From Polynucleobacter paneuropaeus (GTDB lineage Bacteria > Pseudomonadota > Gammaproteobacteria > Burkholderiales > Burkholderiaceae), in contig NZ_CP030085.1 in assembly GCF_003261235.1 (NCBI RefSeq), forward strand, positions 1,221,454 to 1,285,453: 64,000 nt of DNA, read 5' to 3'. Positions 8,310 through 16,686 of the stretch are shown piece after piece (the stretch's first letter is position 1; every line of letters begins with the position of its first letter). A program made the translations under genes and the position numbers. The notes under the pieces are model-generated. The model made no database searches. It had not been told where the DNA came from and saw nothing but the letters and a program-made list of their open reading frames with translations.

Positions 8310-10124
8310 TTATTGTTTGGTAATTTCATCCCAAGGATGAAACGCCGTTTTACAAGGATCACTCTTGGTTGCTATTGATTTGGCATTCTCGGCCAGGATC
8401 GAAGCGCCGCCCGTTAAGAAACCTAGACCTACCGATACAGCGCTATTTAAGACTCCTACCTTATTCACCCCTAAACCCGGATGCTCGAGCGTCCCTTGCA
8501 GCTTCACTAGACCGCCTAAGTTGACACCCGTCGTTAGGCCGGATTTTTCTTTGGGATAAATATCGAGATTAATTGCTTCGTTATTTAGATTCAAGGTACC
8601 CGATAAAGTGATGTCTAGACGGTCCGTCTTAAAGCCTATTGAATCTGCAATATTAACTACGCCATTCTGAAAAGGCAGATAGGCTACTGCACATTCCACG
8701 ACACTTTGATCAAACTGTTTGCGCATCGGGTTAATGGCATCTAGCAGGCTAACAAAAAAATCCCCGCCTGCATTCAGGAAATTCTTGGCAATATGGGCTG
8801 GACCAACCGTGATTTGGGCGCGACCTGAGGCCCTACTCGCAATTTGATGCAGACTACTTCCAGCACTGACGATACTAAAAGCCACACGGGTATCGCCACC
8901 ACTAATCTTGGAGTTGGGATTGCCTGCAGATATTAACTGCTCTAAGGTGAAGCCATTACCTTCCCCCTGCATACGAACCAGAGGACTAGTTGAATGAATC
9001 TGAGATAACAGGATGCTGGATTTAACATGCCCACTACCCCAGTCAAAACTCAAGTCCGATAAATCGATTTGCTCTCCATTAAGAACAATCTTGCCCTTCA
9101 CATTCTCTAAACTAGCTAAATGAGGGAGCCCCAGTTTTCCAATATCAATCTGAATAATTCCTTGCGCTACGGGCAATTGATCAAGAGGCAAAGTGGTATC
9201 GCTAAAGAAATAAGGTGACTTGGTCTTTTGACTAACCCTGACTTGAGCATCTGAGCCCATTGCCTTATTGACTCCTGAAGCTACAGCAGCGCCTCCAGCT
9301 AAGGGGGCTAAATCAAAAGACTTCGATTTGAGCTTCATATTCCATTGTGCTTGCTTGCCAGGTTTTTTATCAACATCACCCACCAACTCGAGTGACTTAC
9401 CGTCTAGGGTGATTTCAAAATCCGTATCAATCTTTAGCGGTGCACTATTCCATTGGCTGGCAATCTCTCTTAAGGAAGTCATTTTTCCTTGCAAGCCAAA
9501 TTGCAATGCGCCATCGCTAGCCTTAAGCTCTATCGCAGTTTTGCCGCCATCCTTATCAGCCGAAAAGTTCTTAATCGAATACTGGCTTTTTGAGCCTCTA
9601 CTATTTTGATAGTGAATATTTGCATCAACGAGCTTGAAGTGCTCAATTCCAGTGATCACGCCTATCCCCGATGCTGCAGAATTCGCAGGGCTTGCGGAAG
9701 AATGCACTTGCCCTTTATCGGATGGAGTAGATAAATCCCAATTCACACGGTTATTCTGGCCAGCCTGCAAATACAACTCAACACCACTTAAATTAATGCG
9801 ATTAATCTCAACCTGCTTCATCAATAAGGGAAGCAACTTGATCTGCAACTCAATTTTTTGCACCTGAAGCATCTTCGGCTCCGAAGCCCACGAGGCATTA
9901 CTTAAGGAGACATCCTGAGCGACAACGCCAATCGCTGGAAAAAAGCGGAGCTCAATTGGTCCTGCAATACTGAAATCCCGCCCAGTCTCTGACTTCACAA
10001 GTGAAGCAATCAAACTGGTGAGTTGTGTAGGGTTGATGGAGTGGGCAAGATAGAAAACGCCAGCAGCCCCCAAGCCTATGAGGAGCCCTAGGGCAATCAG
10101 TCCAATTTTGATCTTTTTTATCAT
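8310..10124 (-). CDS. AsmA family protein
   Basis: 604 residues anchored by one N-terminal membrane segment (KIGLIALGLLIGLGAAGVFY) with a large periplasmic part. The AsmA core is seen in LTSLIASLVKSETGRDFSIAGPIELRFFPAIGV and the C-terminal DRLDITLSGTLNLNNEAINLDIYP. AsmA-like proteins are repeated beta-groove proteins that are implicated in lipid transfer to the outer membrane or in outer-membrane protein quality; which one applies here is not decided. A TTGACA element and a TACACT hexamer (7 bases before the ATG) lie upstream. Confidence 0.9.
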   Translation of the reverse strand: MIKKIKIGLIALGLLIGLGAAGVFYLAHSINPTQLTSLIASLVKSETGRDFSIAGPIELRFFPAIGVVAQDVSLSNASWASEPKMLQVQKIELQIKLLPLLMKQVEINRINLSGVELYLQAGQNNRVNWDLSTPSDKGQVHSSASPANSAASGIGVITGIEHFKLVDANIHYQNSRGSKSQYSIKNFSADKDGGKTAIELKASDGALQFGLQGKMTSLREIASQWNSAPLKIDTDFEITLDGKSLELVGDVDKKPGKQAQWNMKLKSKSFDLAPLAGGAAVASGVNKAMGSDAQVRVSQKTKSPYFFSDTTLPLDQLPVAQGIIQIDIGKLGLPHLASLENVKGKIVLNGEQIDLSDLSFDWGSGHVKSSILLSQIHSTSPLVRMQGEGNGFTLEQLISAGNPNSKISGGDTRVAFSIVSAGSSLHQIASRASGRAQITVGPAHIAKNFLNAGGDFFVSLLDAINPMRKQFDQSVVECAVAYLPFQNGVVNIADSIGFKTDRLDITLSGTLNLNNEAINLDIYPKEKSGLTTGVNLGGLVKLQGTLEHPGLGVNKVGVLNSAVSVGLGFLTGGASILAENAKSIATKSDPCKTAFHPWDEITKQ

Positions 10125-10279
10125 GAGATTCAGTGTATCAAAGCCATAAAAGTGTCAAATATTCTTGCTTAAATGCTACTGGTAATACCGTAGATCTCTA
10201 AAGTAAATTAGTCTACAAAGTGCAGTAATATCAAATGCTGGAAGTGCGATATTCATCACCAAAATAAGGGTAATTCATC

Positions 10280-11116
10280 ATGGCTACAAAGAAAGCTCCA
10301 AAGAAGAAAACCGTAGCTAAGAAAGCAGCTAAAAAATCAAGCGCCCCAAAGAAAGTGGTCGCTAAGAAAAAAGTGACTGCTAAAAAATTAGTCAAGAAGG
10401 TGATTAAAAAGCCGGTAGGCAAGAAAGCAGTGAAAAAGGCAAGTAAGCCCGCTGCCAAAAAACCCGTTGCCAAAAAAACTACAGCTAAGAAATCCCCAAA
10501 AAAATCTTCCGTCAAAGCACCTAAGGTAGATCAGTATGGTCTTGAGCAAGATGATGAGTTCTACGGTCTATATTTTGCTAAATCAACCGATGAAGGTTTA
10601 GTGGAAGTGAAGCCTTGCACTTTCTCACTGATGTACTGGTGGAAAGGCTTGTTGGGCTACCCTGACATGATTGATATCTCAAAAGATAGCAATACAGCAA
10701 TGTTGCAGTTTGAGTCCACCTTTGGTGGTGGTGACTCAGGAGAGACTGAACTGACTGAGCAAGATGCTTTAGATATCGATCACATCATTGAAGTAGACGA
10801 AGAAGAGATGTTGGTTTCTCTGTACTCGTATGTACCCATCCCCGTTCCGGATAATCTCATTAATGCAGTAGGGATTGCTCTACTCAACATTAATCCCGAG
10901 ACCCGTTACGGCAGTATCGAAATCTGCTCTACCCTCAACGAAAATGATGAGAACGAGCACTTCTTACGCTATCGCGCTGCTACCTATTTACGTGGCATCA
11001 AGTCTGGCAAAGTCGAGGCGATTGAAAATATGGTTACTAATGGCTCAGCCTTCTTCGGCCTTGCTCTAGATGCTATGTGTGTCGATAAATCGATTAAGAA
11101 GTGGTTGCTTAGCTAA
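10280..11116 (+). CDS. Histone-H1-like basic tail fused to an acidic globular domain
   Basis: 278 residues in two contrasting parts. Residues 1 to about 82 are almost wholly Lys, Ala, Pro, Ser and Thr in KKA/AKK repeats, as in bacterial H1-like DNA-binding proteins (HctB/AlgP type). Residues from about 85 onward are acidic and globular, with PCTFSLMYWWKGLLG, an acidic stretch (ELTEQDALDIDHI, VDEEEM) and a C-terminal helix region. This second part vaguely recalls YbjN/chaperone-like folds, but I cannot assign it. A site AAGGGT precedes the ATG. Likely a nucleoid-associated protein, inferred from the tail only. Confidence 0.75.
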   Translation: MATKKAPKKKTVAKKAAKKSSAPKKVVAKKKVTAKKLVKKVIKKPVGKKAVKKASKPAAKKPVAKKTTAKKSPKKSSVKAPKVDQYGLEQDDEFYGLYFAKSTDEGLVEVKPCTFSLMYWWKGLLGYPDMIDISKDSNTAMLQFESTFGGGDSGETELTEQDALDIDHIIEVDEEEMLVSLYSYVPIPVPDNLINAVGIALLNINPETRYGSIEICSTLNENDENEHFLRYRAATYLRGIKSGKVEAIENMVTNGSAFFGLALDAMCVDKSIKKWLLS

Positions 11117-11124
11117 TAAAACAG

Positions 11125-11154
11125 CGACCTATCGACAGCTATAAAGATAGGTCG
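11125..11154 (-). terminator. Terminator overlapping the end of the lipoprotein gene
   Basis: CGACCTATC (11125-11133) pairs with GATAGGTCG (11146-11154). On the minus strand it is followed by CTGTTTTATT. The stem includes the last codons of the minus-strand gene and lies between two convergent genes. Confidence 0.55.
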
Positions 11155-11401
11155 TTGGGAAGTTGCTATTAACAGTTTTGCGCTGTTCAAGGATGGAAAC
11201 AACTCGCTTTCCATCCTTTTTACATTCTGCGAGGGCAACCGTCTGCGCCTCAGATTCTTTAGCGTCCTTGGGGGCATGTACCCCAATCGTGCCATCAGAT
11301 TGGCGATAAACCCCAAATTCACTGGTGGGAGTGCTGCAGGCCGCCAGAACAAATAAACCGCAACCTAAAAGGGCAATTCCAAAGTTTTTCAAACGCATCA
11401 T
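11129..11401 (-). CDS. Small lipoprotein, function unknown
   Basis: 90 residues starting MMRLKNFGIALLG with a clear lipobox LAAC, so it should be lipidated and exported. The mature part begins with STPTSEFGVYRQSDGTIGV and ends in a Cys close to the C-terminus. The start at 11401 is chosen because a GTG five codons upstream would put charged residues before the signal peptide. I do not recognise the family. It is convergent with the H1-like gene, and divergent from the next lipoprotein. Confidence 0.75.
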   Translation of the reverse strand: MMRLKNFGIALLGCGLFVLAACSTPTSEFGVYRQSDGTIGVHAPKDAKESEAQTVALAECKKDGKRVVSILEQRKTVNSNFPTTYLYSCR

Positions 11402-11503
11402 AGGGCTCTTTATCACCTCGTTTACTTGTGTCTAATATACTCTAGAGCATGAGATGAATTGAGCCCATGCTCAATACTGCCAGCCATTACAAGGAATTTA
11501 AAT

Positions 11504-12046
11504 ATGAAACGATTAGCCCTCTGCTTAGCCCTCATTGGAGGCCTGTGCGCCTGCTCTCACAACAATGATCCTCAGATTAAAGCTGATGAAGCGCAAGCGG
11601 TTTATCTCGATACCGTTCTAGCAAAAAATGGCAACTCCAATACCCAAAGCTATGTTGGCCCTACCATTAACACGATGGATGCCAACAATACTGACCAAAC
11701 TTTTGGTCTGCAGGCTCAAAAGACTGCTCAAGGCACTAAAAACTATCAGCTCATGGTTTTATTGGTCTACCCAAATAACTGGCGCTTATACGATTCTGCA
11801 AGCCTGGTGAATCAAGACAAGGTGACATTTAATGTCGTTTCCAGAGAAGCAGGCGCCTGTTTCAATGGTCGCTGTCTCATGCGAGAAATGATGGCCATTA
11901 GCCTCACGGAAGACTTCCTAATTAAGAATGCGAAGACCGGTTTCCAAGTCAATATTCATGCGCAGCGTGGTGGCGAGAGCGTACTCTTTGTGCCCTCTCC
12001 TTACATCATTGGCTTTATGGATGCTGCTGATAAAAAAGGTCAGTAA
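11504..12046 (+). CDS. Hypothetical lipoprotein
   Basis: 180 residues starting MKRLALCLALIGGLCAC: a signal peptide with lipobox LCAC. AAGGA at 11491-11495 is the ribosome binding site and fixes the ATG at 11504. The mature part has alternating polar and hydrophobic strands (YQLMVLLVYPNNWRLYDSA, ISLTEDFLIKNAKTGFQVNI) and one FNGRC Cys. No family recognised; it ends near the convergent PII gene. Confidence 0.75.
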   Translation: MKRLALCLALIGGLCACSHNNDPQIKADEAQAVYLDTVLAKNGNSNTQSYVGPTINTMDANNTDQTFGLQAQKTAQGTKNYQLMVLLVYPNNWRLYDSASLVNQDKVTFNVVSREAGACFNGRCLMREMMAISLTEDFLIKNAKTGFQVNIHAQRGGESVLFVPSPYIIGFMDAADKKGQ

Positions 12047-12068
12047 GCTAGATCTAAACTGCTCGGTG

Positions 12069-12407
12069 TCATAGAGCGGCTTGCCCGCTCTCCCCAGTCC
12101 GAATCCGAACTGCCTCATTGAGTGGCGTCACGAAGATTTTGCCGTCACCAATTTTGCCAGTATAAGCTGCACGAGAAATCACATTGAGCGCCTCCTCCAA
12201 CTTAGAGTCCGCAACTGCAACCTCAACTTTTAGCTTTAAAATAAAGTCAATCACATACTCAGCGCCTCGATAGAGCTCCGTATGCCCTTTCTGCCGGCCA
12301 AAGCCACGAACATCATAAGTCGTCATGCCATCGACCCCAATATGGGCAAGACCTTCTTGAACCTCATCCAACTTAAAGGGTTTGATAATCGCAGTAATGA
12401 GTTTCAT
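12069..12407 (-). CDS. glnK: Nitrogen regulatory protein PII (GlnK-like)
   Basis: 112-residue PII signal protein, a trimer that reports 2-oxoglutarate, ATP/ADP and uridylylation state. It has the uridylylation site Tyr51 in the T-loop (GHTELYRGAEY) and the C-terminal nucleotide signature TGKIGDGKIFV. Compared with the second PII gene at 25461, its T-loop base differs: Arg instead of Lys at position 34 and Leu instead of Pro at 57. No amtB is adjacent, so the glnK name is tentative. A TTGACA-N17-TTGAAT promoter with an overlapping inverted repeat lies upstream. Confidence 0.93.
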   Translation of the reverse strand: MKLITAIIKPFKLDEVQEGLAHIGVDGMTTYDVRGFGRQKGHTELYRGAEYVIDFILKLKVEVAVADSKLEEALNVISRAAYTGKIGDGKIFVTPLNEAVRIRTGESGQAAL

Positions 12408-12420
12408 GAAATGTCGGCAT

Positions 12421-12468
12421 CAATGATTGAGTAAATGCCATTCAATCATTGTGACGATTTTGTGTCAA
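12421..12468 (-). promoter_or_regulatory. glnK promoter with overlapping perfect inverted repeat
   Basis: On the minus strand TTGACA (12463-12468) and TTGAAT (12440-12445) are 17 bases apart. A perfect 10-base inverted repeat, CAATGATTGA (12421-12430) and TCAATCATTG (12442-12451) with an 11-base centre, overlaps the -10 and the expected start point. This is the geometry of a repressor operator. No sigma-54 TGGCAC-N5-TTGC element was found. Confidence 0.5.
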
Positions 12469-12615
12469 TTAAATAATTGCCCTGATTTTGTGCATTAAAG
12501 CGTATTGGATCAAACCAGAAAAAATCCGTCAGTAAATAAATCCATCTTGGTGCAAGGTTTAACTAATTTTGTGCATAGACGATTTTGCTTCTAATTATTG
12601 GAACTAAAATGGGTC

Positions 12616-12834
12616 ATGCGTATCGAAATCACCAAAAACTTAATCCTTCGCATTCAAGGTAAACCCACGACCGAGGCTTTGGATACGATCTTCCCGCCGG
12701 GCGAATATCCAGCAGTACTAACCCCTGAAGGAATGATTGAAATTATTAAAACTTCGAGTATTAAAGCGTTGTTTTCTTTCTCGCAGTTTCGAGAAAAGAC
12801 TTCCCTCGGGGAAATTGTGGTGCTTGAGAACTGA
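12616..12834 (+). CDS. Small hypothetical protein
   Basis: A 72-residue open frame from an ATG at 12616 (a TTG lies six codons upstream). The protein MRIEITKNLILRIQGKPTT... has a beta-strand-rich start, a PPGEYPAVLTPEGMIEIIK middle and a hydrophobic end. No ribosome binding site or family is recognised. It fills a gap between the divergent glnK and convergent panD genes, and its composition is compatible with coding, but it could be a chance frame. Confidence 0.4.
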   Translation: MRIEITKNLILRIQGKPTTEALDTIFPPGEYPAVLTPEGMIEIIKTSSIKALFSFSQFREKTSLGEIVVLEN

Positions 12835-12844
12835 GTAAAAAGAA

Positions 12845-13204
12845 TTAGCTCTTGATTTGGGTAATTTCGTTTTTATCACCAACCAAAATAATTTTAGGAA
12901 CGTGTTTAGACACTTCGGAATCATCAATCGCACCATAGGTACAAATAATTAAATGATCACCTACATGCGCTCTGCGGGCAGCAGCACCATTCAATGAAAT
13001 GATCCCAGATCCAGCAGGCGCTTTGATGATGTAGGTTGAAAAACGCTCACCATTATTAATGTTGTAAAGCTCAATCTTTTCAAACTCGCGCATATCAGCT
13101 GCCTTGAGCAAGGATTCATCAATGCCACAAGAACCCTCGTAATGAAGATCTGCTTCAGTGACAACGGCACGATGAATTTTGGACAACAACATGATGCGCT
13201 TCAT
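12845..13204 (-). CDS. panD: Aspartate 1-decarboxylase
   Basis: Pyruvoyl enzyme making beta-alanine for pantothenate and coenzyme A. 119 residues from MKRIMLLSKIHRA; the self-cleavage site Gly24-Ser25 is present in YEGSCGID, and conserved RRAHVGD and YGAIDD-like (ICTYGAID) segments follow. The start is set by AGGAG nine bases upstream, seven codons inside the longest open frame. It is followed directly by tRNA-Ser lying upstream on the same strand. Confidence 0.96.
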   Translation of the reverse strand: MKRIMLLSKIHRAVVTEADLHYEGSCGIDESLLKAADMREFEKIELYNINNGERFSTYIIKAPAGSGIISLNGAAARRAHVGDHLIICTYGAIDDSEVSKHVPKIILVGDKNEITQIKS

Positions 13205-13227
13205 AAATACTCCTAAGAAAATCAATT

Positions 13228-13317
<90 letters not shown>

Positions 13318-13409
13318 GAACCGAATGGCAATTATAGCTACAGGCATACAAATCCATGTAGCTAAGGTTAGCTGTTGAGCTTATTTGACCTAGTCGGTAT
13401 ATCGTACTA

Positions 13410-13439
13410 ATATAGATATACATTTATGTATATCTATAT
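13410..13439. promoter_or_regulatory. Operator-like inverted repeat of the AbrB/PIN module
   Basis: A perfect 12-base inverted repeat: ATATAGATATAC (13410-13421), spacer ATTTAT, GTATATCTATAT (13428-13439). It lies 16 bases before the antitoxin start, next to the ribosome binding site AAGGAG. This is where antitoxin autoregulation is expected. Confidence 0.7.
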
Positions 13440-13455
13440 TTAAGAAGGAGAGCTC

Positions 13456-13701
13456 ATGAACGTCCAAATTTCAAAGTGGGGTAACAGCCTAGCCCTTCGC
13501 ATTCCTGCGGCATTTATTAAAGAAATCCAACTGAAAAATGGCGATAGAGTTGAAGCAACCCTATCTAGTGACGGAGCATTAGTCATCAGACCTCAAAAAC
13601 TGGATCGCAAAGCTTTGTCCAAAATGGCCAAGGAGTTAAGAGATTCCATGAAAATGGGCACATCAGTAATGGACGAGCTTCGCTCTGGAGCTCGCTACTA
13701 A
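13456..13701 (+). CDS. AbrB/MazE-type antitoxin
   Basis: 81 residues with an N-terminal swapped-hairpin DNA-binding domain: VQISKWGNSLALRIPAAFI followed by LKNGDRVEA and LVIRPQ, the classic SpoVT/AbrB pattern. The C-terminal half would bind the toxin. AAGGAG ribosome binding site. Its stop overlaps the toxin start (TAATG), so the two are translationally coupled. An operator-like palindrome lies just upstream. Confidence 0.88.
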   Translation: MNVQISKWGNSLALRIPAAFIKEIQLKNGDRVEATLSSDGALVIRPQKLDRKALSKMAKELRDSMKMGTSVMDELRSGARY

Positions 13702-14126
13702 TGCTCTATGTTGACACAAGCATACTGGTTGGTTTTTGCACCCAAGAAGGAAAAAGTCTAGCTATCCACAAATGGTATGACAACTCTAAAGATGCGAAGT
13801 TGATCTCATCTACTTGGACATTTACAGAATTTGCTAGCGCCTTAAGCATTAAGGAGAGAACTGGACAAATTACCCCCAAGGAAAGCAAGAGTGCTTGGAA
13901 GCTTTTCGAAGCCATCTGCACTAATGATATTGAATTACTGCCAATAGAAAATAAAGTCTTTTACTCCGCCGGTGTTCTAGTGCTAGATAGTAAATTCAAA
14001 TTGCGATCTGGGGATGCGCTACATCTCGCGGCTGCAAAATTCTTAAAAGCAAAATCAATTATCACCCTTGATAAAGTGCTTGAAAAGAATGCCTCGAGGC
14101 TAAAAATAAAAACTATAGTGATTTAA
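13701..14126 (+). CDS. PIN-domain toxin (VapC-like)
   Basis: 141 residues. PIN acidic residues are visible: MLYVDTSILV (Asp5), FTEFASAL (Glu), SGDALHLAAA (Asp) and ITLDKVL (Asp). VapC-type toxins are RNases that cut tRNA or rRNA; the target here is unknown. It overlaps the AbrB-type antitoxin by one base. An AbrB-family antitoxin with a PIN toxin is a known pairing. Confidence 0.88.
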   Translation: MLYVDTSILVGFCTQEGKSLAIHKWYDNSKDAKLISSTWTFTEFASALSIKERTGQITPKESKSAWKLFEAICTNDIELLPIENKVFYSAGVLVLDSKFKLRSGDALHLAAAKFLKAKSIITLDKVLEKNASRLKIKTIVI

Positions 14127-14211
14127 CCAGCCGACTTTAGCGATCCCTGCATTTCCCAAATGTCTTTGGGATAGAACGATGTGGCAATCTCACCTTAGGC
14201 TTTTTGATCTA

Positions 14212-14649
14212 TTACTCGCACACGCCCGCCATTAGAAGCGCACCGGAGAAAAACCCAAAGGGATACCTGCCGTCTTTTGCAAACCCATTGATGCTGAGAT
14301 AGTCTACAAAGGCCCCATCCTTGCCTGCAGCCTTTTTTATCCAAACGACTTTATAAGAATTGCTATTGCTTCCAAATGCAATTACCTTGGGTTTCCCTAA
14401 GGAATCCATCACATCTCCAACCACTTCCCCTGTTTTCTTGATAACCACAAATTCTTGGCCAATTCTGGGGCTATCTTTCACAATATCTAACTCACCATTG
14501 CTTTTAATATAAGCGTCACTCAATACCTCACAGCGATAGATTTTTTCAGCTGCAAAAGCACCTGGAGAAATCCATACTGAACAAATAAGAGTTATGAATA
14601 ATTGGAATTTATTCAATTGAGTCATTCCACTTTTCATTTGTTGAAACAT
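14212..14649 (-). CDS. Hypothetical secreted protein
   Basis: 145 residues with a signal peptide (FQLFITLICSVWISPGAFA, cleavage after AFA). The mature part has two Cys, one near each end (IYRCEV, MAGVCE), likely forming a disulfide, and a beta-rich middle. No family recognised. Its ATG overlaps the serS stop by one base (TAATG), so it is probably translated by coupling to serS. Confidence 0.7.
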   Translation of the reverse strand: MFQQMKSGMTQLNKFQLFITLICSVWISPGAFAAEKIYRCEVLSDAYIKSNGELDIVKDSPRIGQEFVVIKKTGEVVGDVMDSLGKPKVIAFGSNSNSYKVVWIKKAAGKDGAFVDYLSINGFAKDGRYPFGFFSGALLMAGVCE

Positions 14650-15968
14650 TAAATTGGTTTGAGCACTGCTAAGCCACCCAAATACGGCTGCAAAGCTTTG
14701 GGGATGGCAATGCTGCCGTCTACTTGTTGCTTATTCTCCAACAAGGCAACCAATGCTCTACCTACTGCCAGACCAGAGCCATTAAGAGTGTGGACTAGTT
14801 CAGGTTTAGCCTGTCCGTCTTTAAATCTTGCTTGCATACGTCGAGCCTGGAAGTCACCCATATTGGAGCAGGAACTAATTTCTCGGTAGGATTTTTGCGA
14901 AGGTACCCACACTTCAAGATCGTAAGTCTTAGTGCTACCAAATCCCATATCGCCAGTACAGAGCAATACTTTTCTATAAGGCAGCTCGAGTAACTCTAGA
15001 ATTTTTTCAGCATGCCCTGTAAGTTCTTCTAGCGCTTGCATCGAATCTTGGGGCTTTGCAATTTGCACCAACTCCACTTTGTCAAACTGATGCTGACGAA
15101 TCATGCCACGAACATCACGGCCGTAACTCCCTGCTTCCGATCTGAAACACGGTGTGTGTGCAACGTACTTCATTGGCAAACTATCTGCATTAACAATTTC
15201 ATCTCTGACTAAATTGGTAACCGGTACTTCAGCCGTTGGGATGAGGTAGAAGTTTTCAATACGCTCTTCTTCTCCACCTTCTGCCGATTGAGCACCGCCC
15301 ATTTTGCGAGGCACTTTAAAGAGGTCTTCTTCAAACTTGGGTAACTGTCCTGTGCCGCGCATCGATGCAGCGTTCACCATATAGGGTGTGTAGATCTCTT
15401 GGTAACCATGCTGAGTAGAATGCGTATCGAGCATGAATTGCGCTAAGGCGCGATGCAGTCTTGCGATAGGCCCTTTTAGAAACGCAAAACGCGCGCCGCT
15501 AATTTTGGCAGCAACTTCAAAATCCAAACCTAAGGGCGCACCCAAATCCACATGGTCTTTGATCTCAAAATCAAATATGGGTTCTTGGCCCCAGCGTTTG
15601 ACTTCTTTATTGTCGGTTTCATCTTTGCCATTGGGCACCGACTCATCTGGCAAGTTTGGAATACCCATTAAGAAATCAGCAATTTCGGCCTGCAGGAGGC
15701 TTAAACGAGAAACACCAGATTCCATATCAGAATTAACTTGACTGGCTTCTGCTAACTCCGCACCCGCATCCTCGCCCTTGCCTTTTTTCATACCAATGGA
15801 CTTGGCGAGTTGATTGCGCTTGGCTTGTAATTCTTCAGTACGGGTTTGTAAAGACTTACGCTCACTCTCTAGAGTATTGAATTTCTCAACATCGAGCTTA
15901 AATTTGCGTGCCAGTAAACGTGCTTCTACTGAAGCAATATCTTTACGAAGTAGTTGGGGATCAATCAT
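14649..15968 (-). CDS. serS: Seryl-tRNA synthetase
   Basis: Charges tRNA-Ser. 439 residues: an N-terminal long coiled-coil arm (about 1-110) that grips the variable arm of tRNA-Ser, then the class II catalytic core with motif 2 FRSEAGSYGRDVRGMIR and motif 3 near the C-terminus (GSGLAVGRALVALLE). ATG start at 15968. It lies downstream of lolA on the same strand and overlaps the following secreted-protein gene by one base. Confidence 0.98.
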   Translation of the reverse strand: MIDPQLLRKDIASVEARLLARKFKLDVEKFNTLESERKSLQTRTEELQAKRNQLAKSIGMKKGKGEDAGAELAEASQVNSDMESGVSRLSLLQAEIADFLMGIPNLPDESVPNGKDETDNKEVKRWGQEPIFDFEIKDHVDLGAPLGLDFEVAAKISGARFAFLKGPIARLHRALAQFMLDTHSTQHGYQEIYTPYMVNAASMRGTGQLPKFEEDLFKVPRKMGGAQSAEGGEEERIENFYLIPTAEVPVTNLVRDEIVNADSLPMKYVAHTPCFRSEAGSYGRDVRGMIRQHQFDKVELVQIAKPQDSMQALEELTGHAEKILELLELPYRKVLLCTGDMGFGSTKTYDLEVWVPSQKSYREISSCSNMGDFQARRMQARFKDGQAKPELVHTLNGSGLAVGRALVALLENKQQVDGSIAIPKALQPYLGGLAVLKPI

Positions 15969-16008
15969 TTTTACGACCTATCAATACTGAATTTTTCTGA
16001 TCAAGGCT

Positions 16009-16677
16009 CTAGTTTAAGCGTAAGACCTCAGCACCTTGTGGTGGCTTGAAGACGAAGCGGCTGGGAGCAACATTGATATTGAGCTGAATCTGGCTCAGAG
16101 TCACCAAAACCACGCTACCCAGGCCATCGGTTAGCTCTAAGGCTTTTGGAAGGCCATCAACCATTCCGATGGAGATCTTGGTGTACGGTAAATCACCTTT
16201 AGCATTTGGGTCCTTCTTGGCTTGTAGGTCAACCCATTTCATTCCTAATCGCTCTTGCCCTTCCACTAAATCAAAATGCTGATCGAGGGAAGTTTCACCA
16301 AAAAGAATGGCGGCAGGCGTGCTTGCCAATGCTTGAGTGCTGGGTCTAAAGGTAGCTTGATTTAAATCTTGATCCCACAAGATGAGTTGCTTGCCATCAG
16401 CAATGAGTTTCTGTTCATAAGGCTTTTGTGTATCCCAGATAAAACGCCCTGGCCGCTGAAATACAAAATGGCCTTGGGTTTGGCGAACAACTTTGAGGCC
16501 TTTGTCTTGCGCCTCGTTAGCGCGGGGAGCGCGAAGTTGCTGCTGGACAAAGTCACCTTCAGCCGTTTTAGAGTTCCGCACAAATTGGCGCAGTTGATCA
16601 GCGGCTGAGTTATCTGCCAATACATTGGCAGAACTAAAAACGGTAGTGAGAAGTAATGCAAGGATAATTCTGAACAA
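16009..16677 (-). CDS. lolA: Periplasmic lipoprotein carrier LolA
   Basis: Carries outer-membrane lipoproteins from LolCDE to LolB. 222 residues with a signal peptide (MFRIILALLLTTVFSSANVLA) and typical LolA segments: GDFVQQQ, GHFVFQRPGRFIWDTQKPYEQKLIADGK (with the W-P-Y pattern), and DQDLNQATFR. The start is a TTG at 16677, nine bases after the ftsK stop; no ATG is available. The ftsK-lolA-serS order is common in beta- and gammaproteobacteria. Confidence 0.93.
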   Translation of the reverse strand: MFRIILALLLTTVFSSANVLADNSAADQLRQFVRNSKTAEGDFVQQQLRAPRANEAQDKGLKVVRQTQGHFVFQRPGRFIWDTQKPYEQKLIADGKQLILWDQDLNQATFRPSTQALASTPAAILFGETSLDQHFDLVEGQERLGMKWVDLQAKKDPNAKGDLPYTKISIGMVDGLPKALELTDGLGSVVLVTLSQIQLNINVAPSRFVFKPPQGAEVLRLN

Positions 16678-16686
16678 GGGGGCTCT

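Noticed and set aside
10231..10515. Minus-strand frame rich in Phe, Leu and Ala
   Set aside because: Antisense shadow of the Lys/Ala repeats of the H1-like gene; composition follows from the AAG/GCT codons.
12054..12090. Terminator between the lipoprotein and glnK (AGAGCGG/CCGCTCT)
   Set aside because: The arms lie within the glnK C-terminal codons and no T-run follows.
12408..12468. Sigma-54 promoter for glnK
   Set aside because: No TGGCAC-N5-TTGC element; TGGCATTTACTCAATC is the nearest and fails the -12 part.
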